Positions 46,401-55,322 of a stretch of DNA of 64,000 nt are shown here, piece after piece. The stretch's first letter is position 1. Each line of letters opens with the position of its first letter. The position numbers and the translations under genes were made by a program. The notes beneath the pieces were generated by a model. It made no database searches. It worked only from the letters and a program-made list of their open reading frames with translations, and was not told where the DNA came from. Source of the stretch: Asterias rubens (lineage: Eukaryota; Echinodermata; Asteroidea; Forcipulatida; Asteriidae). The stretch is from assembly GCF_902459465.1 (NCBI RefSeq), contig NW_022985721.1:1-64000 (forward strand), written 5' to 3'.

Positions 46401-49400
46401 AATAAATTCAGTTGCACTGGGGACACTTTCCTATTCAGTATGATGTTATCGCTATGTACTGACGCCAACTACCTCTGGCACTTATTGATAATTGCAGGGT
46501 AACACTTCATGAAACCATAGAAGAAGGAAGGGGGATGACATCTGAACAATATTTACCACCACCCACACTGCTTCGTAACAGCTGAGACCTACTCTTGGGG
46601 TTGAGAGTTATTGCTGATTTTTAAAAAAATCAGGAATCAGTCTTTTATATCATGTCTGACAACTCCACTACTACACAATATAGTTCCAACAGCGCAATGC
46701 AAAATAGTAGCGCTCATAATAAAATGCACCCAATAATATTTTTTTCAGTTTATAAAGCGAAGTAATAAAAAAAGAGATTTTGGGATTGATAAGGAGAATC
46801 TGTAATAAGCCAAGCAACGCCTACTCTACATAATCCAGCCAGAATCTTCCTAGGGTAAAAGAGAGCGATCGCCGAGCAAGCACGTCTTACGGAGAAATGA
46901 CCGGGATTACAGCCAGAGTAAACAACTCTCCTTTTCCAACTTCTAAGTTAAAGAGAACCGCAGAGCATTAGCATTCTAAAAGGACCCCATCAACAATAGG
47001 TCAAGCAGAATTTATAAAGCCATGGATCTGTTGAGAAGTCTGCGTCTCTCGCCCCCAAATTAGTCGGTTATCATGGGAGATTTTGTTGTCACAAGGGGTG
47101 CGTTTTAGTCATGATACAGCAGGGCAATTAGATCATTTTTTTTTCTTCCCTGTCTTATTCCTCCTCGAGAGTCCATTAGGAGGAGAGCTACAATCCCGGC
47201 CAAAATGCTTGGGCCACCCTTTCCTGATACAACAGTTCCCTGTGCACTTCCCATTCACATTCACATTCAAGACATTTGCTGCCCCCCCCCCCCCCCCCCC
47301 CCCGCCCATGTTGACTGTAATTCGGAAGACAGTCGGCAAATGGAACCAACATTGAAAGGGGGCAGGGGGGGCCCAACGAGATATGGCCGGGATTGTCTTA
47401 GTTAATTTCGTAATTTTTTTCCTGTTTTTAAATTAGGAGATAATGCTTTTACAGGACTGTTAATATCAAAAGACATTGGATATGCATTTATAACTGAGTA
47501 GGGCATTAAAAAAGATTTTAAATCAGCAAGTATTTTTGTTGGGGTGGGTGTGGGGGGGTGGAGTGGGGGTCTGACTATGATGGGAATTGACAGTCAATTA
47601 TGTTTGGTTGCGGGAAAAAGTCTAAATCACTAGCAAATCAGTAATGATGTTTTGTAGGGTTGGGGAAGGTGGCTAACTGTATTGTGCATTAACATAAATT
47701 ATTATTTATTGCCGAGTACAGCGTGTTAACACAAAAGTACACACACAGGCAACTTTTGTATTTTAACTGTCTTTTGAGAAGGGGGGGGGGGGGGCGGGGG
47801 GTTGCACCATTAGGCCCGTATTATGTTGGCAGGATTAATAAGAAATAAGTAAAATAGTAGTATAAAAAATGCACTTGGAAAATGAAAGAATGGGTATAAG
47901 CGATTAATATTAATTGTATGGCGAGTAAGCTGATACAAATAAGATTGAAAAAAATTCTGCTTTCACCATCCTGGAGTCATTTTAGCTTCAACTATGCTTT
48001 GTTAAGCGTATCTCTTAGTTATTACACCATGGAGTCGCATGCAAATTCAAGCACAGTGATGCTCAGCGTCCATAGACTTGATTTCAAGTCTGAGGTGGCT
48101 GTTATTCCTCTCTATGAGACACGAAATACGCCCGCAATAGGTTAGCTGTCATGGGACAAGGTAACAATAGGGCGCTATTTGGGGCAATACTGTATTTGCT
48201 ATCAAGTTGACTAGAAGAAACGATTACAGGCTTGAATCAAGTTTACACGGTTCACCGTAGTAAAGTAAATAAGGAAATTAATGAATTTTCTTTTCTATTT
48301 GGTATAAAGGGTTAACCGTTTGAGTTTGTGTAAAAAAAACGAATGAGGTGGTTGAATAAATAACAACAGGTTATGTGTTGTTTGTGGACTGTAATGCCAT
48401 TTTCGTGTTGAAAAAAAGACATTTCCCGGTAAGTTAGCAGTCAAAATGCTATGGTTAACCGTGTGGTGAACCGTCAGACATGAACGCAACCAACTAAATT
48501 GGACAGGTACATTATTTGTCTGCGCAGGCGCAAGGCGCTCGTGTCAGGGATCGTCATCGCGCCTCAGAGTAAAAGGCAATGCAGATTTTGGACGGGCTAT
48601 TTCGGGAGTTACACATGTCTTCATTTATATTATTTTATGGACTTTATACCGAACAACAAAAGATGCAAGCCAAGTTACATAATTAATTTAGGTGTAACCC
48701 ATGAATATAGTTATGTTTTATTTGTGAAAGCGAGTAAAGCAAAGTCATGTCAAGGAGTCCATTTCAGCGAGCATGAATATGACGTGTGAGAAAAGCAGTC
48801 GTAAAATCTTTTGCTTAGCGCCAAAGAGAGGTAATAAAATTTTGCATCACACAATGACGCTCGTACGAGTTGCTTAGCGCCATACAGGGGGTATTCAAGT
48901 TTACTAATAACACAATGCACTCTCTGTATGACCAATAAGGTTTGACTTAAGACATAGTGTACATGTGGTTGCTTTTTTGAATGTGTCTTTCGTCTTAACA
49001 TCTGATTTGGTCAAGATGGACGACCCTTCCCTTCCCAAAACACCACTACCCCCATTGACCCAGCAATAAATTCACTTTGTTTGGACATTCATTATCTTTT
49101 CGAAGCGTTCTTTGCATGTTCAAAAATTTCAAAAAATCACTCAGACAATCCCGGCCAAAATGCTTGGGCCACCCTTTCCTGATACAACAGTTCCCTGTGC
49201 ACTTCCCATTCACATTCACATTCAAGACATTTGCACCCCCCCCCCCCCCCGCCCCCGCGTAAAATCTTTTGCTTAGCGCCAAAGAGAGGTAATAAAATTT
49301 CGCGTCACACAATGACGCTCGTACGAGTTGCTTAGTGCCATACAGGGGGTATTCAAGTTTACTAATAACACAATGCACTCTCTGTATGACCAATAAGGTT

Positions 49401-52400
49401 TGACTTTTGTCTTTCGTCTTAACATCTGATTTGGTCAAGATGGACGACCCTTCCCTTCCCAAAACACCACTACCCCCATTGACCAAGCAATAAAAACTCT
49501 CTGCCAGTCCCTAAAAATTTGTCTGGAAATAGCTGAAATCTCAAATTTCTCATCCCCGGAATTTCAAATTTAATTAAAAAATATACCAATTAGCCAACTC
49601 CAAGAAATATTTCACCTACATGTTATTCTCGTCCTCATGTTAATGACAAATTGATACGCCAGAGTCCAATATGCTGCCTGCGGGCAAGATAGCTGGTTGC
49701 ATTTCTCCGTTCACTCCCAGACAAAATTGCAAAATTTTCTTACCGAGGCAATTAGTCAAATTCCTGGGGTTCTACAATTACAGGGTATCGATACCAGGAA
49801 TTTTCGAAAGGCAATCTTACCTGTTAAAATTGGACGGTAACCCTGTGAGAGAGGTATAGTTCTTGCGAACACTCCGCAAACTGGCAAGAATTTGGGCGAA
49901 GGGGGTGACGATCACGTCTTCTGCATTGTGACTGTGGGGAAATAACAAACAAGAAACGTAATATCTATTCCTAAACTTCTGACCCATTGTAACAACTTGT
50001 TAGGATTCGAACCGCCTATAGCTACCAGGTAATCTCAGTGGTCCTGGTAAGACACTGCTCTAGAATTGCAAAGGTCGTGGGTTTGAATCCCACCCCAGTA
50101 ATAACAGGCTCTGTGATTGTGTTTACAGAGCTGGGGAAGCACCGAGTATACAGTGCTAACACACATCAGCGTATATTATTGGGTAAAACCAAAATGATTA
50201 ATATCCCCGATGCAATCTCCATCTATTAAACTTGTTTGTGTTTATGTACGAACTGCCCACATCAAGTCGGAAAGCCAAGCTTTGGTCGAGAGAACGAGGC
50301 AAAGCCAATTTATCCCCCTGGCTGATACATTTAAGAGGATTTAGAAACTATTTACATAACTATAAATAAAGAAGTAGAGTAATAGGGGCCTTCCCTTAGT
50401 CCAGATGAAGACACTTAGAACTTCAGGCCAGGAATTTCAACTTTGAACACGTTGAAAGGGCAAGGCCATTTTCATTTGACAAAGTGCACTTCCGTTGGAA
50501 ATCTTAAAGTTATTAGAAACTTTTGAAGGGCACCAAGGCAAAGACCAGGGGCAACGGTGGCCATTGCCCCCGTGGCTTGTGTGTAATTTCAGGCCTGGAA
50601 CTTCTTTCAGAGCATTTAAAAACCGGTTTATATTCTCATAAATAAAAATTCCCATATTTCTATGCAGCTTTGATGTTAAGAATGGTGCACCCTTGGTCAA
50701 GAGGATAAATACACCCTAAACTCCATGGGTGTTAAACAGCTAATTGAGCGGAATGTTTTCAACGGAAATGGTGTTTTAACTTGTTTTTAAATGTTCACCA
50801 TTTAAATGTTATTTTGATATGTGTACACTTCTGAATTTTTTCGTAATTATCTATTAAAAAATCAGGACCCATGAATAAAGAATTCAGGTAGAAGGTGTAG
50901 GTAATCGCCTTGGTCTGGGGATGAAGACACCCTGAACTTTAAGGATGTTACATTTGAGAGGACTTACAAATGGTTTACATTACCATAAATAAAGAATATG
51001 GGTAGAAGGTGTAGGTAATCGCCTTGGTCTGGGGAATGAAGACACCCTGAACTTTAAGGATGTTACATTTGAGAGGACTTACAAATGGTTTGCATTACCA
51101 TAAACCCAAGAATTTAGGAAGTAGGTGTGGGTATCGCCTTGGTCTGGGGGATGAAGACACCCTGAACTTCATGGGTGTTACATTTCGCAGGGTTTACAAA
51201 TTCTCTACATCACCATAAATAAAACTTAGTAAAACTGGGTATGGGTTTACCCTTGGTCTAGAGGATGGAGAAGCCTTGAACTTGATGGGTGTTACATTTT
51301 TGGGGTTATCCAGAATCAACATCAATACAAATGAAGAATCATGTATAGTGAGTGTGGATTGCCCCTTGGTCTAGAGGATGAAGTCCATTTAACCCAATGG
51401 TATAACATGAACTAAAGCAGAGCTGCCAACATTTGCATCTTGCAATCTGGGGCCAATTTTATAGAGCTGCTTTAGCACTAAATTTGCTAAAGCACTAAAA
51501 TAGCTCGCTTGTTTTACACATGTGACTGGCCAAAATTTCATGCCATATACATTGCTTGTGACTGGTATTTAGCTGTTGTTTACTTAGCAAAACAACTGAA
51601 TGGAGTCTTGGCCGGTAATCTGATTTTACTAAGCAATGATTTTTTTGCTTAAAGCCATTTGACCCTTTCGGTAAACAGTATTGTCCAAGGCCCACACTTC
51701 GTGTATCACAACTTCTATATCAAATAACAAACCTGTGAAAATTTGGGCTTAATCGGTCATCGGAGTCGGGAGAAAATAACGGGAAAACCCACCCTTGTAT
51801 CCGCGCGATTCGCCGTGTCATGACATGTGTTTAAAATAAATCCGTAATTTTCGTTAACGAGAATTGATATTGTTTTACTGTTTTCTCAAAAAGTAAAGCA
51901 TTTCATGGATTAATATTTTAAGAGAAGTATTTCACCACTACCTTCTGTAAACCCTGTAAGTTATTTGTAAATCCGTGAATTTTTTTTTTTTTTTTCTGTA
52001 CCGAAAGGGTCCAATGGCTTTAAGCAAAATTTTGTGCTCAAGCAGCTCTATGAAATTGGGCCCAGGGGGATTTTGTACAACCATCAGGGAGGTAGCATTA
52101 CAGAGAAACAGTTTCCGTAATGAGGGGAGCTTTTCAAATTTGTTCATCAGAGCTCGGACAGAAAATGTGTTCATCAGAGCATTGAGAGAATGCTTTAGTT
52201 TCAGGGAACTTCCTGCAGAATCAGGGAAAGGTGGCAGCTCTGCTCAAGATCTTGGACTACATGTAGGTCTCTCCTGAAGCTGAACCTCATACATTGTAGG
52301 TTTTACATTTGAAAGTAGATTTAAGCTCAAAGAAGTTGAACCCAGTATTCTCTTCCCTGTCATAATATTTAAAACTAAGAAACTTTGCTTACCAATCGCT

Positions 52401-52578
52401 TGTAATGGATGAGTTTCTGGACATAGACTTTGGCGACAGGTCAAAATCGCTGTCGGATCTGTACAAGAAGGATTCTCTCCTCTGTGGGAAGTTTGCCGAG
52501 AGGATGAGGCCAGACGATGGGCTCGCCGCATCAATGCCCGGACTCCTGCTCGGTGATGCGCCATTCTCAACATCAAAG
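31020..52578 (-). CDS. PDE4: PDE4 cAMP-specific 3',5'-cyclic phosphodiesterase (13 exons, 5' incomplete)
   Basis: The enzyme hydrolyses cAMP to AMP in the cytosol and at membrane or scaffold complexes, ending PKA signalling. Thirteen exons with GT/AG sites join in phase into 675 codons plus stop: 52393-52578, 49821-49931, 42674-42726, 42110-42222, 41166-41259, 39124-39383, 38583-38681, 37510-37674, 35419-35518, 34387-34541, 33181-33303, 31913-32095, 31020-31406. Order is UCR1 (PKA motif RRESF), linker, UCR2 (ETLEELDW-like), catalytic domain, C-tail. Metal ligands are present (YHN-IHAAD, IHD, HCADL), as is the invariant glutamine (EKSQ/VGFIDY). Several exon lengths (113, 94, 99, 165, 100, 155, 123, 183) match my memory of vertebrate PDE4 genes. 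One oddity is HDVR where HDVD is usual. The first, isoform-specific exon is not identified. Confidence 0.95.
31913..32095 (-). CDS. PDE4: PDE4 catalytic exon 6, metal-binding Asp
   Basis: [20 protein letters not shown] contains the metal-binding aspartate of HCAD. ADLGNP replaces the usual ADLSNP. It ends in NASIEKSQ, whose glutamine contacts the adenine ring. 61 codons. Confidence 0.97.
32133..32547 (-). mobile_element. tRNA-derived SINE, second copy
   Basis: On the minus strand it reads gtgtcgtggcctagcgatta (A-box-like TGGCCTAGCG), then gggttcaaatccccagccgt (B-box), then a long body. The body includes gacacttgtgtccgtaagca and ends at a gcgctatataag...(TTA)-like tail. It is homologous to 19967-20330. 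Confidence 0.82.
33181..33303 (-). CDS. PDE4: PDE4 catalytic exon 5
   Basis: [20 protein letters not shown] and [11 protein letters not shown]. It is phase 0 at both ends and 41 codons long. The final MM differs from the usual IQ. Confidence 0.97.
33648..33812. repeat. Fold-back element family C, short complete copy
   Basis: Ends gggccaatttcatacagctg and gctctgtgaaattgggccc are inverted. Inside, cacaaaaatttgcttagcat is mirrored by atgctaagcaagtttttgtg. Confidence 0.9.
34023..34143. repeat. Dispersed 120-bp hairpin repeat, copy 2
   Basis: The copy matches 3972-4092. It shows nested pairing: GAGTTG (34066-34071) with CAACTC (34100-34105), and inside it GGTTCT with AGAACC around a GAGA tetraloop. 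A second hairpin GATCAG/CTGATC follows. Confidence 0.8.
34387..34541 (-). CDS. PDE4: PDE4 catalytic exon 4
   Basis: [20 protein letters not shown], then [20 protein letters not shown] and [17 protein letters not shown] is a PDE4 hallmark. Donor GTGAGT, acceptor ttctgaag. Confidence 0.97.
35170..35438 (-). repeat. Tandem duplication covering a PDE4 exon end and donor
   Basis: Block 35170-35299 is repeated at 35304-35438. Both contain aacaaccattcattccatat and end with ttgaggcaatgaggaact, which is the last 18 bases of the exon at 35419. The GTAAGT donor is therefore present twice. Confidence 0.92.
35419..35518 (-). CDS. PDE4: PDE4 catalytic exon 3, HD motif with D-to-R change
   Basis: The translation [20 protein letters not shown] then [13 protein letters not shown] carries the histidine and aspartate metal ligands (IHD). 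The next-but-one residue is arginine (AGG, plus-strand cct at about 35458-35460), where PDE4 proteins have aspartate (HDVDHPG). The PDE signature still fits because that position is free in it. The donor and the last bases of this exon are duplicated in the intron. Confidence 0.96.
35591..35946. repeat. TTAA-flanked MITE family B, copy 2
   Basis: TTAA-AGCCATTGGACCC at the left, CCATTGGCT-TTAA at the right. It lies 73 bases upstream (gene sense) of the 35419-35518 exon. Confidence 0.9.
36735..37200. repeat. Old tandem duplication in a PDE4 intron
   Basis: 36735-36950 and 36990-37200 share aaatacagaaaa, gccaaattgag, actttctccca and caatcttgta in order. The copies have diverged with many changes and indels. 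Confidence 0.7.
37510..37674 (-). CDS. PDE4: PDE4 catalytic exon 2, first metal-binding His
   Basis: 55 codons start [11 protein letters not shown] and include [14 protein letters not shown]. The first histidine of YHN is the general acid, and the histidine of IHAAD is a metal ligand. Acceptor tttttgtag, donor GTGGGT. Confidence 0.97.
37875..37985 (+). mobile_element. tRNA-derived SINE head
   Basis: A canonical A-box-like TAGCTCGGTGGTATAGTGGT and a weaker B-box (gggttggaatcg) lie 40 bases apart. The end gagtacagtgcttt resembles the 50008 element. It is too degenerate to fold as a functional tRNA. Confidence 0.7.
37994..38376. repeat. TTAA-type MITE, third family
   Basis: TTAA-AGGAACGTTACAGAATTGG at 37994 is mirrored by CCAATTCTGTAATGTTCCT at the right end; the right TTAA is mutated to TTAC. 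About 380 bases, non-coding. With the SINE at 37875 it fills most of this intron. Confidence 0.85.
38583..38681 (-). CDS. PDE4: PDE4 catalytic exon 1
   Basis: [20 protein letters not shown] and [13 protein letters not shown] match the [20 protein letters not shown] segment. Exactly 33 codons, donor GTAAGC. Confidence 0.96.
38839..38983. repeat. Fold-back element with ggactagtcctaa arms, copy 1
   Basis: ggggtcgatttcacagagtt is mirrored by aactctttgtgaaatccgtc. Several TTAGGACTAGTCCTAA palindromes lie inside. Confidence 0.88.
39124..39383 (-). CDS. PDE4: PDE4 exon: LR2 linker and start of catalytic region
   Basis: This 260-base exon begins with a proline/serine-rich, poorly conserved linker ([15 protein letters not shown]). 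It ends with [20 protein letters not shown], the counterpart of SSLTNSSIPRFGVKTEQE. Acceptor ttctcttcag, donor GTAGAA. Confidence 0.93.
39716..39956. repeat. Fold-back element family C, long copy
   Basis: Ends caatttcatagagctgctca and gcagctctatgaaattgggc are inverted. The aaaacaggattaccaaccat arm is mirrored by ggttggcaatcctgttttta. Its right edge lies 14 bases from the next TIR pair at 39970. Confidence 0.9.
39970..40141. repeat. 172-bp element with 14-bp perfect terminal inverted repeats
   Basis: ACAGGCATGTGAGA (39970-39983) and TCTCACATGCCTGT (40128-40141) are exact inverted copies. They enclose a purine-rich, lysine-coding-like interior. The open frame here is a by-product of AG-richness. 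Confidence 0.7.
40228..40362 (+). mobile_element. tRNA-derived SINE, degenerate
   Basis: gtcaagtggtctagagtgca, then a B-box-like gtggttcaaatgccacccga, then gggtacacagtgctcatcaa. Same layout as 50008-50200. Confidence 0.68.
40828..40942. repeat. Fold-back element with ggactagtcctaa arms, copy 2
   Basis: gggtggatttaacaaagagt at the left, actctctggaaatcgacccc at the right, with ttaggactagtcctaac inside. Same family as 38839-38983, more degraded. Confidence 0.82.
41166..41259 (-). CDS. PDE4: PDE4 exon: UCR2, second half
   Basis: [20 protein letters not shown] followed by QVSEYL matches [24 protein letters not shown]. 94 bases, acceptor ctacttcag, donor GTGAGT. Confidence 0.97.
42110..42222 (-). 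CDS. PDE4: PDE4 exon: UCR2, first half
   Basis: [20 protein letters not shown] and [17 protein letters not shown] match the UCR2 start. UCR2 folds over the active site and is the autoinhibitory part. Short PDE4 isoforms in vertebrates join here. 113 bases, donor GTAAGT. Confidence 0.97.
42674..42726 (-). CDS. PDE4: PDE4 exon: UCR1-UCR2 linker
   Basis: A 53-base exon encodes [17 protein letters not shown], the poorly conserved LR1 linker. Donor GTAAGT, acceptor tttcacag. Phase 2 in, phase 1 out. Support comes from phase and position more than from sequence similarity. Confidence 0.82.
43160..43864. mobile_element. 700-bp element bounded by 23-bp perfect inverted repeats
   Basis: ATAGACTGTGCAAGTCTCGC plus GCG (43160-43182) is exactly inverted at 43842-43864. 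No transposase frame inside; GGGACC/GGTCCC forms an extra hairpin near 43815. Probably a non-autonomous DNA transposon. Confidence 0.72.
44208..44221 (-). other. Alternative candidate first exon (ATGCGACCCGCGGG)
   Basis: Fourteen coding bases after an ATG precede a strong GTAAGT donor. The phase fits the linker exon at 42726. The peptide would be only four residues, and upstream ATGs exist if the leader is long. Confidence 0.18.
44667..44772 (-). other. Candidate first exon for a short PDE4 isoform (joins UCR2)
   Basis: An ATG (44772-44770) opens 35 codons in a GC-rich patch. A CAAG/GTGTTC donor leaves one extra base, the phase required to join the UCR2 exon at 42222, where vertebrate short forms start. 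The donor is weak beyond position +3. Confidence 0.2.
46075..46236 (+). mobile_element. 3' end of an L2/CR1-type LINE
   Basis: A short frame reads [18 protein letters not shown], like the conserved [11 protein letters not shown] near the end of L2/CR1-clade reverse transcriptases. It is followed by tagcgctctataaatgttgt and a (TTA)n tail, as these elements end. Confidence 0.7.
47191..47303. repeat. Duplicated 90-bp segment ending in poly-C, copy 1
   Basis: caatcccggccaaaatgctt through cattcacattcaagacattt, followed by about 22 C. The same sequence is at 49146-49257. Confidence 0.92.
48801..49069. repeat. Duplicated 250-bp segment, copy 1
   Basis: gtaaaatcttttgcttagcg through ccattgacccagcaataaa. 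Repeated almost exactly at 49258-49492, but the second copy lacks about 33 bases around gacatagtgtacatgtggtt. Confidence 0.93.
49146..49257. repeat. Duplicated 90-bp segment ending in poly-C, copy 2
   Basis: Matches 47191-47303. It sits between the two copies of the 250-bp segment. Confidence 0.92.
49258..49492. repeat. Duplicated 250-bp segment, copy 2
   Basis: Begins immediately after the poly-C. Matches 48801-49069 apart from an internal deletion and a few substitutions. Confidence 0.93.
49821..49931 (-). CDS. PDE4: PDE4 exon: core of UCR1
   Basis: The translation [20 protein letters not shown] followed by [10 protein letters not shown] matches the IVTPFAQVLASLRTVRNNF block of UCR1. Acceptor tccccacag, donor GTAAGA. 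36 complete codons. Confidence 0.96.
50008..50200 (+). mobile_element. tRNA-derived SINE, best copy
   Basis: The head has taatctcagtggtcctggta (A-box region), ctctagaattgcaaaggtcg and a clear B-box gtgggtttgaatcccacccc. The body has agctggggaagcaccgagta and cagtgctaacacacatcagc. This is the reference copy for the shorter ones at 10053, 37875 and 40228. Confidence 0.82.
50870..51330. repeat. Degenerate tandem repeat, period about 115 bp
   Basis: Four units contain ccttggtctgggg, gatgaagacaccctgaactt, gttacattt and accataaa in order. More degraded units appear at 50340-50430, 50620-50720 and 51330-51420. Confidence 0.88.
51447..52065. repeat. Fold-back element family C, split by a family B insertion
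   Basis: The left part 51447-51648 (ggggccaattttatagagct ... tttttttgct) and the right part 52024-52065 (gcaaaattttgtgctcaagc ... aaattgggccc) are two pieces of one family C copy. Confidence 0.9.
51649..52023. repeat. TTAA-flanked MITE family B, copy 3, nested
   Basis: TTAA at 51649-51652 and 52020-52023, with ends AGCCATTTGACCC and GGGTCCAATGGCT. It is inserted in the family C element. Confidence 0.95.
52393..52578 (-). CDS. PDE4: PDE4 exon: start of UCR1
   Basis: It encodes the stretch with [20 protein letters not shown] and SRNSSITSD. This is the UCR1 entry shared by long PDE4 isoforms. RRES is the PKA phosphorylation site that activates long forms. Acceptor ttccatgcag, donor GTAAGC. It begins one base into a codon, so an upstream exon ending in phase 2 is required. 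Confidence 0.96.
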
Positions 52579-54548
52579 CTGCATGGAAATATAGGAAAAG
52601 AGTAGAAACAGATGAGACATGAGGACGCCATGTTGTGTTTTGGGTTTTTTGAGGGAACTGGAGAAGTTCCTTATCATTAAATCTCACCCACCCCGAGTGG
52701 GATTCAGTGAGTGGGATTGAGATCTCTCTATCAAAGATTGGGACTGGAATCTTAGTGAGGGGGTTGAGATTGAACATATTGGGATTATCACCGAACTTGT
52801 GTCAGAGTAAGTAGGAATGATAAACAAGCGTCAATGAGTAAGATTGAGAACTTCCTATACTGCTGAGTGGGGTTGAAATCTTCAATTGCTAAATTGGGGT
52901 TGCTGTTCTGAAAAAAAAAGAAACTGGCCAACTGTTGATTACGACTGTGTTAAAGTTATCATTGAATCACACAATCTTCTCTGAATTTAAGTAAGAATTG
53001 AAGCATTGCACAGTGTAGGAAGTAAGTAGATTTATGGATTTACGATAAAAATCTCTCTTTGGCACTAAGAAGAAATATAACAGTGTACTCTGCTCATCTT
53101 CTGGAGAATGCAATTCCTCCTCATCAACCTATCATCATTTGGGATAAAGCAGTCATGGCATCTTGTTAGCCGATTCCAATAAATAACAATGTTGAGTATT
53201 ATAATCCGTCCTACATGTATGACACTGAACTTTGAAACAACCGTCCCAGTTTTTCTAAAGTTGGCAGTTCTTATAACTTTGCTGTGCGTTAATTACTTTA
53301 ACTACAGCCCTGATATTTCACAGAGACAACATAAGCAATCGCCTTCATGCCCCTACCCCTGTCATTGCCTTGGCGCCCCTCGAAATGTAGCAGTAGAAAT
53401 TTACGTTTCCCTCGAAGTGCCCTTTACTAAGGTTAAACTGTCTTGCCCTTACAATAACAAAGTTCCACGACCGAATCACAACCTTCGTTACAAAAATAGT
53501 AAATCACGGCAACCAAATATATACCCCATGGAAAAAGTACTGATATTAAATGCATACTGCATGATTTAATCTCTGTTGGCTATAGTACCCTAAAGGGTCA
53601 GGCAAAACAACCTTGTACCCACAGCATAGTCTTATTACAACAAAATTGCCAGAGGAAGACTTCACATATGAATTTGTATAACACTGAAAAGTCAACTAAA
53701 AGAACATCGAATATCTACGCACACACTGCTATAGCGCGCGCCCTCCCGGATTTGTGTGTGGCTCTGTGACTTATACACACTGAGCGACTTTGTGCAGTGT
53801 GATAGGGGATTTGTTGCGTGATCGTTTATTGGTTCAACTTGTTGATGCCCAGATTGACGGAGGAAATATATACTCTAATAAGAAGGATTGTCTAACCAGA
53901 TTAAAGCTTATAAAATAAAGTTTAACTCAATGCAAACAAAATTTGTATTAAAACTTAGGGGGCCCTAGATACGGCCTGTTGAAAGGCTGCTAGGTTGTAA
54001 AAAAGAAGTTATTTTTCAGTTTCCCACGCGAAACGGTACGAAACTACAAATTTTAAATCGAAATCTGACGGAGGAACAATAATCGTATTCTCCAAAAAAG
54101 AGAGACTATGTAAAAGGGGATGTATTCATATTTCTTTTTCTGCAAACAACAAGTTCACACAGTAAAGGAGTAAGGAGTAATTATGACAAAAAAGGAGTGA
54201 AAACGTGTTGGTTTTTGCTTAGAAACGCGTGTGTGCAGGGGGTTTCGCACTGTAGCGGCTTAATTGTCATTACAAATTGATATGAGCAGTAACCTTGTAA
54301 CCAGGGCCTCTATACCTCAACTAGTCAACTGAAGAGCTTGAGGTAAGATAAGTAATCATCGTAATGAAAAACATATATTTTTTTATATACAAAATAAAAA
54401 ATCTCTAGAATTACATAATTAGGTTTCTGACCTGCCTTGAACGCACTCAAAACAAAAGCAAGGACAAAAAAAAAAATGTACCCAAAACAAGACTTTTACA
54501 CAAATAAAAACTTTCCAATAAACCTAAATAAACAGCAACAAAAATAGT

Positions 54549-54891
54549 ACACTACTGGTAATTACTCAAAATAATTGTTAGCATAAAAACCTACTTTGTA
54601 ATGAGTAATGGAGAGCTGTTGATAGTATAAAACATTGTTAGAAACGGCTCCCTCTGAAGTAACATAGTTTTTGAGAAAGAAGTAATTTCTCTCTAAAATA
54701 TGTGAAGCGAATACCAGAAAGCACACAACTTGTGCGACAAGGGTATGTTTTTTTCCATTAGTCTCTCGCAACTTCAATGACCAATGGAGTTCAAATTTTC
54801 ACAGGTTTGTTATTCTATGCATTATATGTTGAGATACACCAAGTGAGAAGAATGGCCTTTGACAATTACCAAAGGTGTCCAGTGTCTTTAA
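54549..54891. repeat. MITE family A, left end truncated
   Basis: It starts within the element at tacactactggtaattactc and ends ggtgtccagtgtctttaa. The central palindrome is degraded. Confidence 0.85.
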
Positions 54892-55263
54892 AGTAAACCT
54901 AAAGCTGCAAATATTTTCCCATCAAACGAGAGAGCATTACTGTTCATATCATCTATTTTAGTTTGATACTGCGAGCACTGGGTTTCACATTTCCATTTGT
55001 GATGAACAAGCAAGTACAGCGACCATAAAGGTGGCCTTTCTCTGACGGCTAATAAATTACAAATCAGGTTTGATACGCCTTGAGATGCCTCCACCATAAC
55101 ACTTCAAATAGTAACACACAATCCTGCAAGGTAACATTTGACTAATCGTTTGAGGTAACACCACTTTTTGTTACCACAAACCTCTCTAGTTATACCATTC
55201 AAAGTTTGAAATTAATTTAACTTTTGACTGCAAAGCAAACAAAAGAAATACTTAGGTGTTTAC

Positions 55264-55322
55264 TTTCTATCTCGGCTCAGCTGGGTGTGTAACTTCAAAT
55301 TGGCGCCGGAAATGTCAGCCAT
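55264..55322 (-). other. Candidate 5' coding exon for a long PDE4 isoform
   Basis: An ATG in good context (aacATGG) opens 19 codons (MADISGANLKLHTQLSRDR) and then reaches a possible GTAAAC donor with two bases left over. That is the phase needed to join the exon at 52578. No homology is recognised and the donor is not strong, so this is a suggestion only. Confidence 0.22.

Larger units (their letters stand above)
42727..49820 (-). other. Large PDE4 intron (7.1 kb)
   Basis: It lies between the UCR1 core exon and the linker exon, the place where promoters of short isoforms can sit. The listed candidate exons, a TIR element, a LINE tail and a mosaic duplication occur here. Otherwise 44800-46070 and 46260-47190 show no gene. 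Confidence 0.6.

Noticed and set aside
47005..47025. TATAAAT on the minus strand as a PDE4 short-isoform promoter
   Set aside because: No coding start or donor in a required phase follows it at a convincing distance.
47083..47405. Proline/glycine-run proteins
   Set aside because: They are translations of the poly-C run inside a duplicated non-coding segment.
50038..50100. Functional tRNA gene
   Set aside because: A- and B-box-like sequences are present, but the cloverleaf cannot be closed, and a SINE body follows; the other copies show the same structure.
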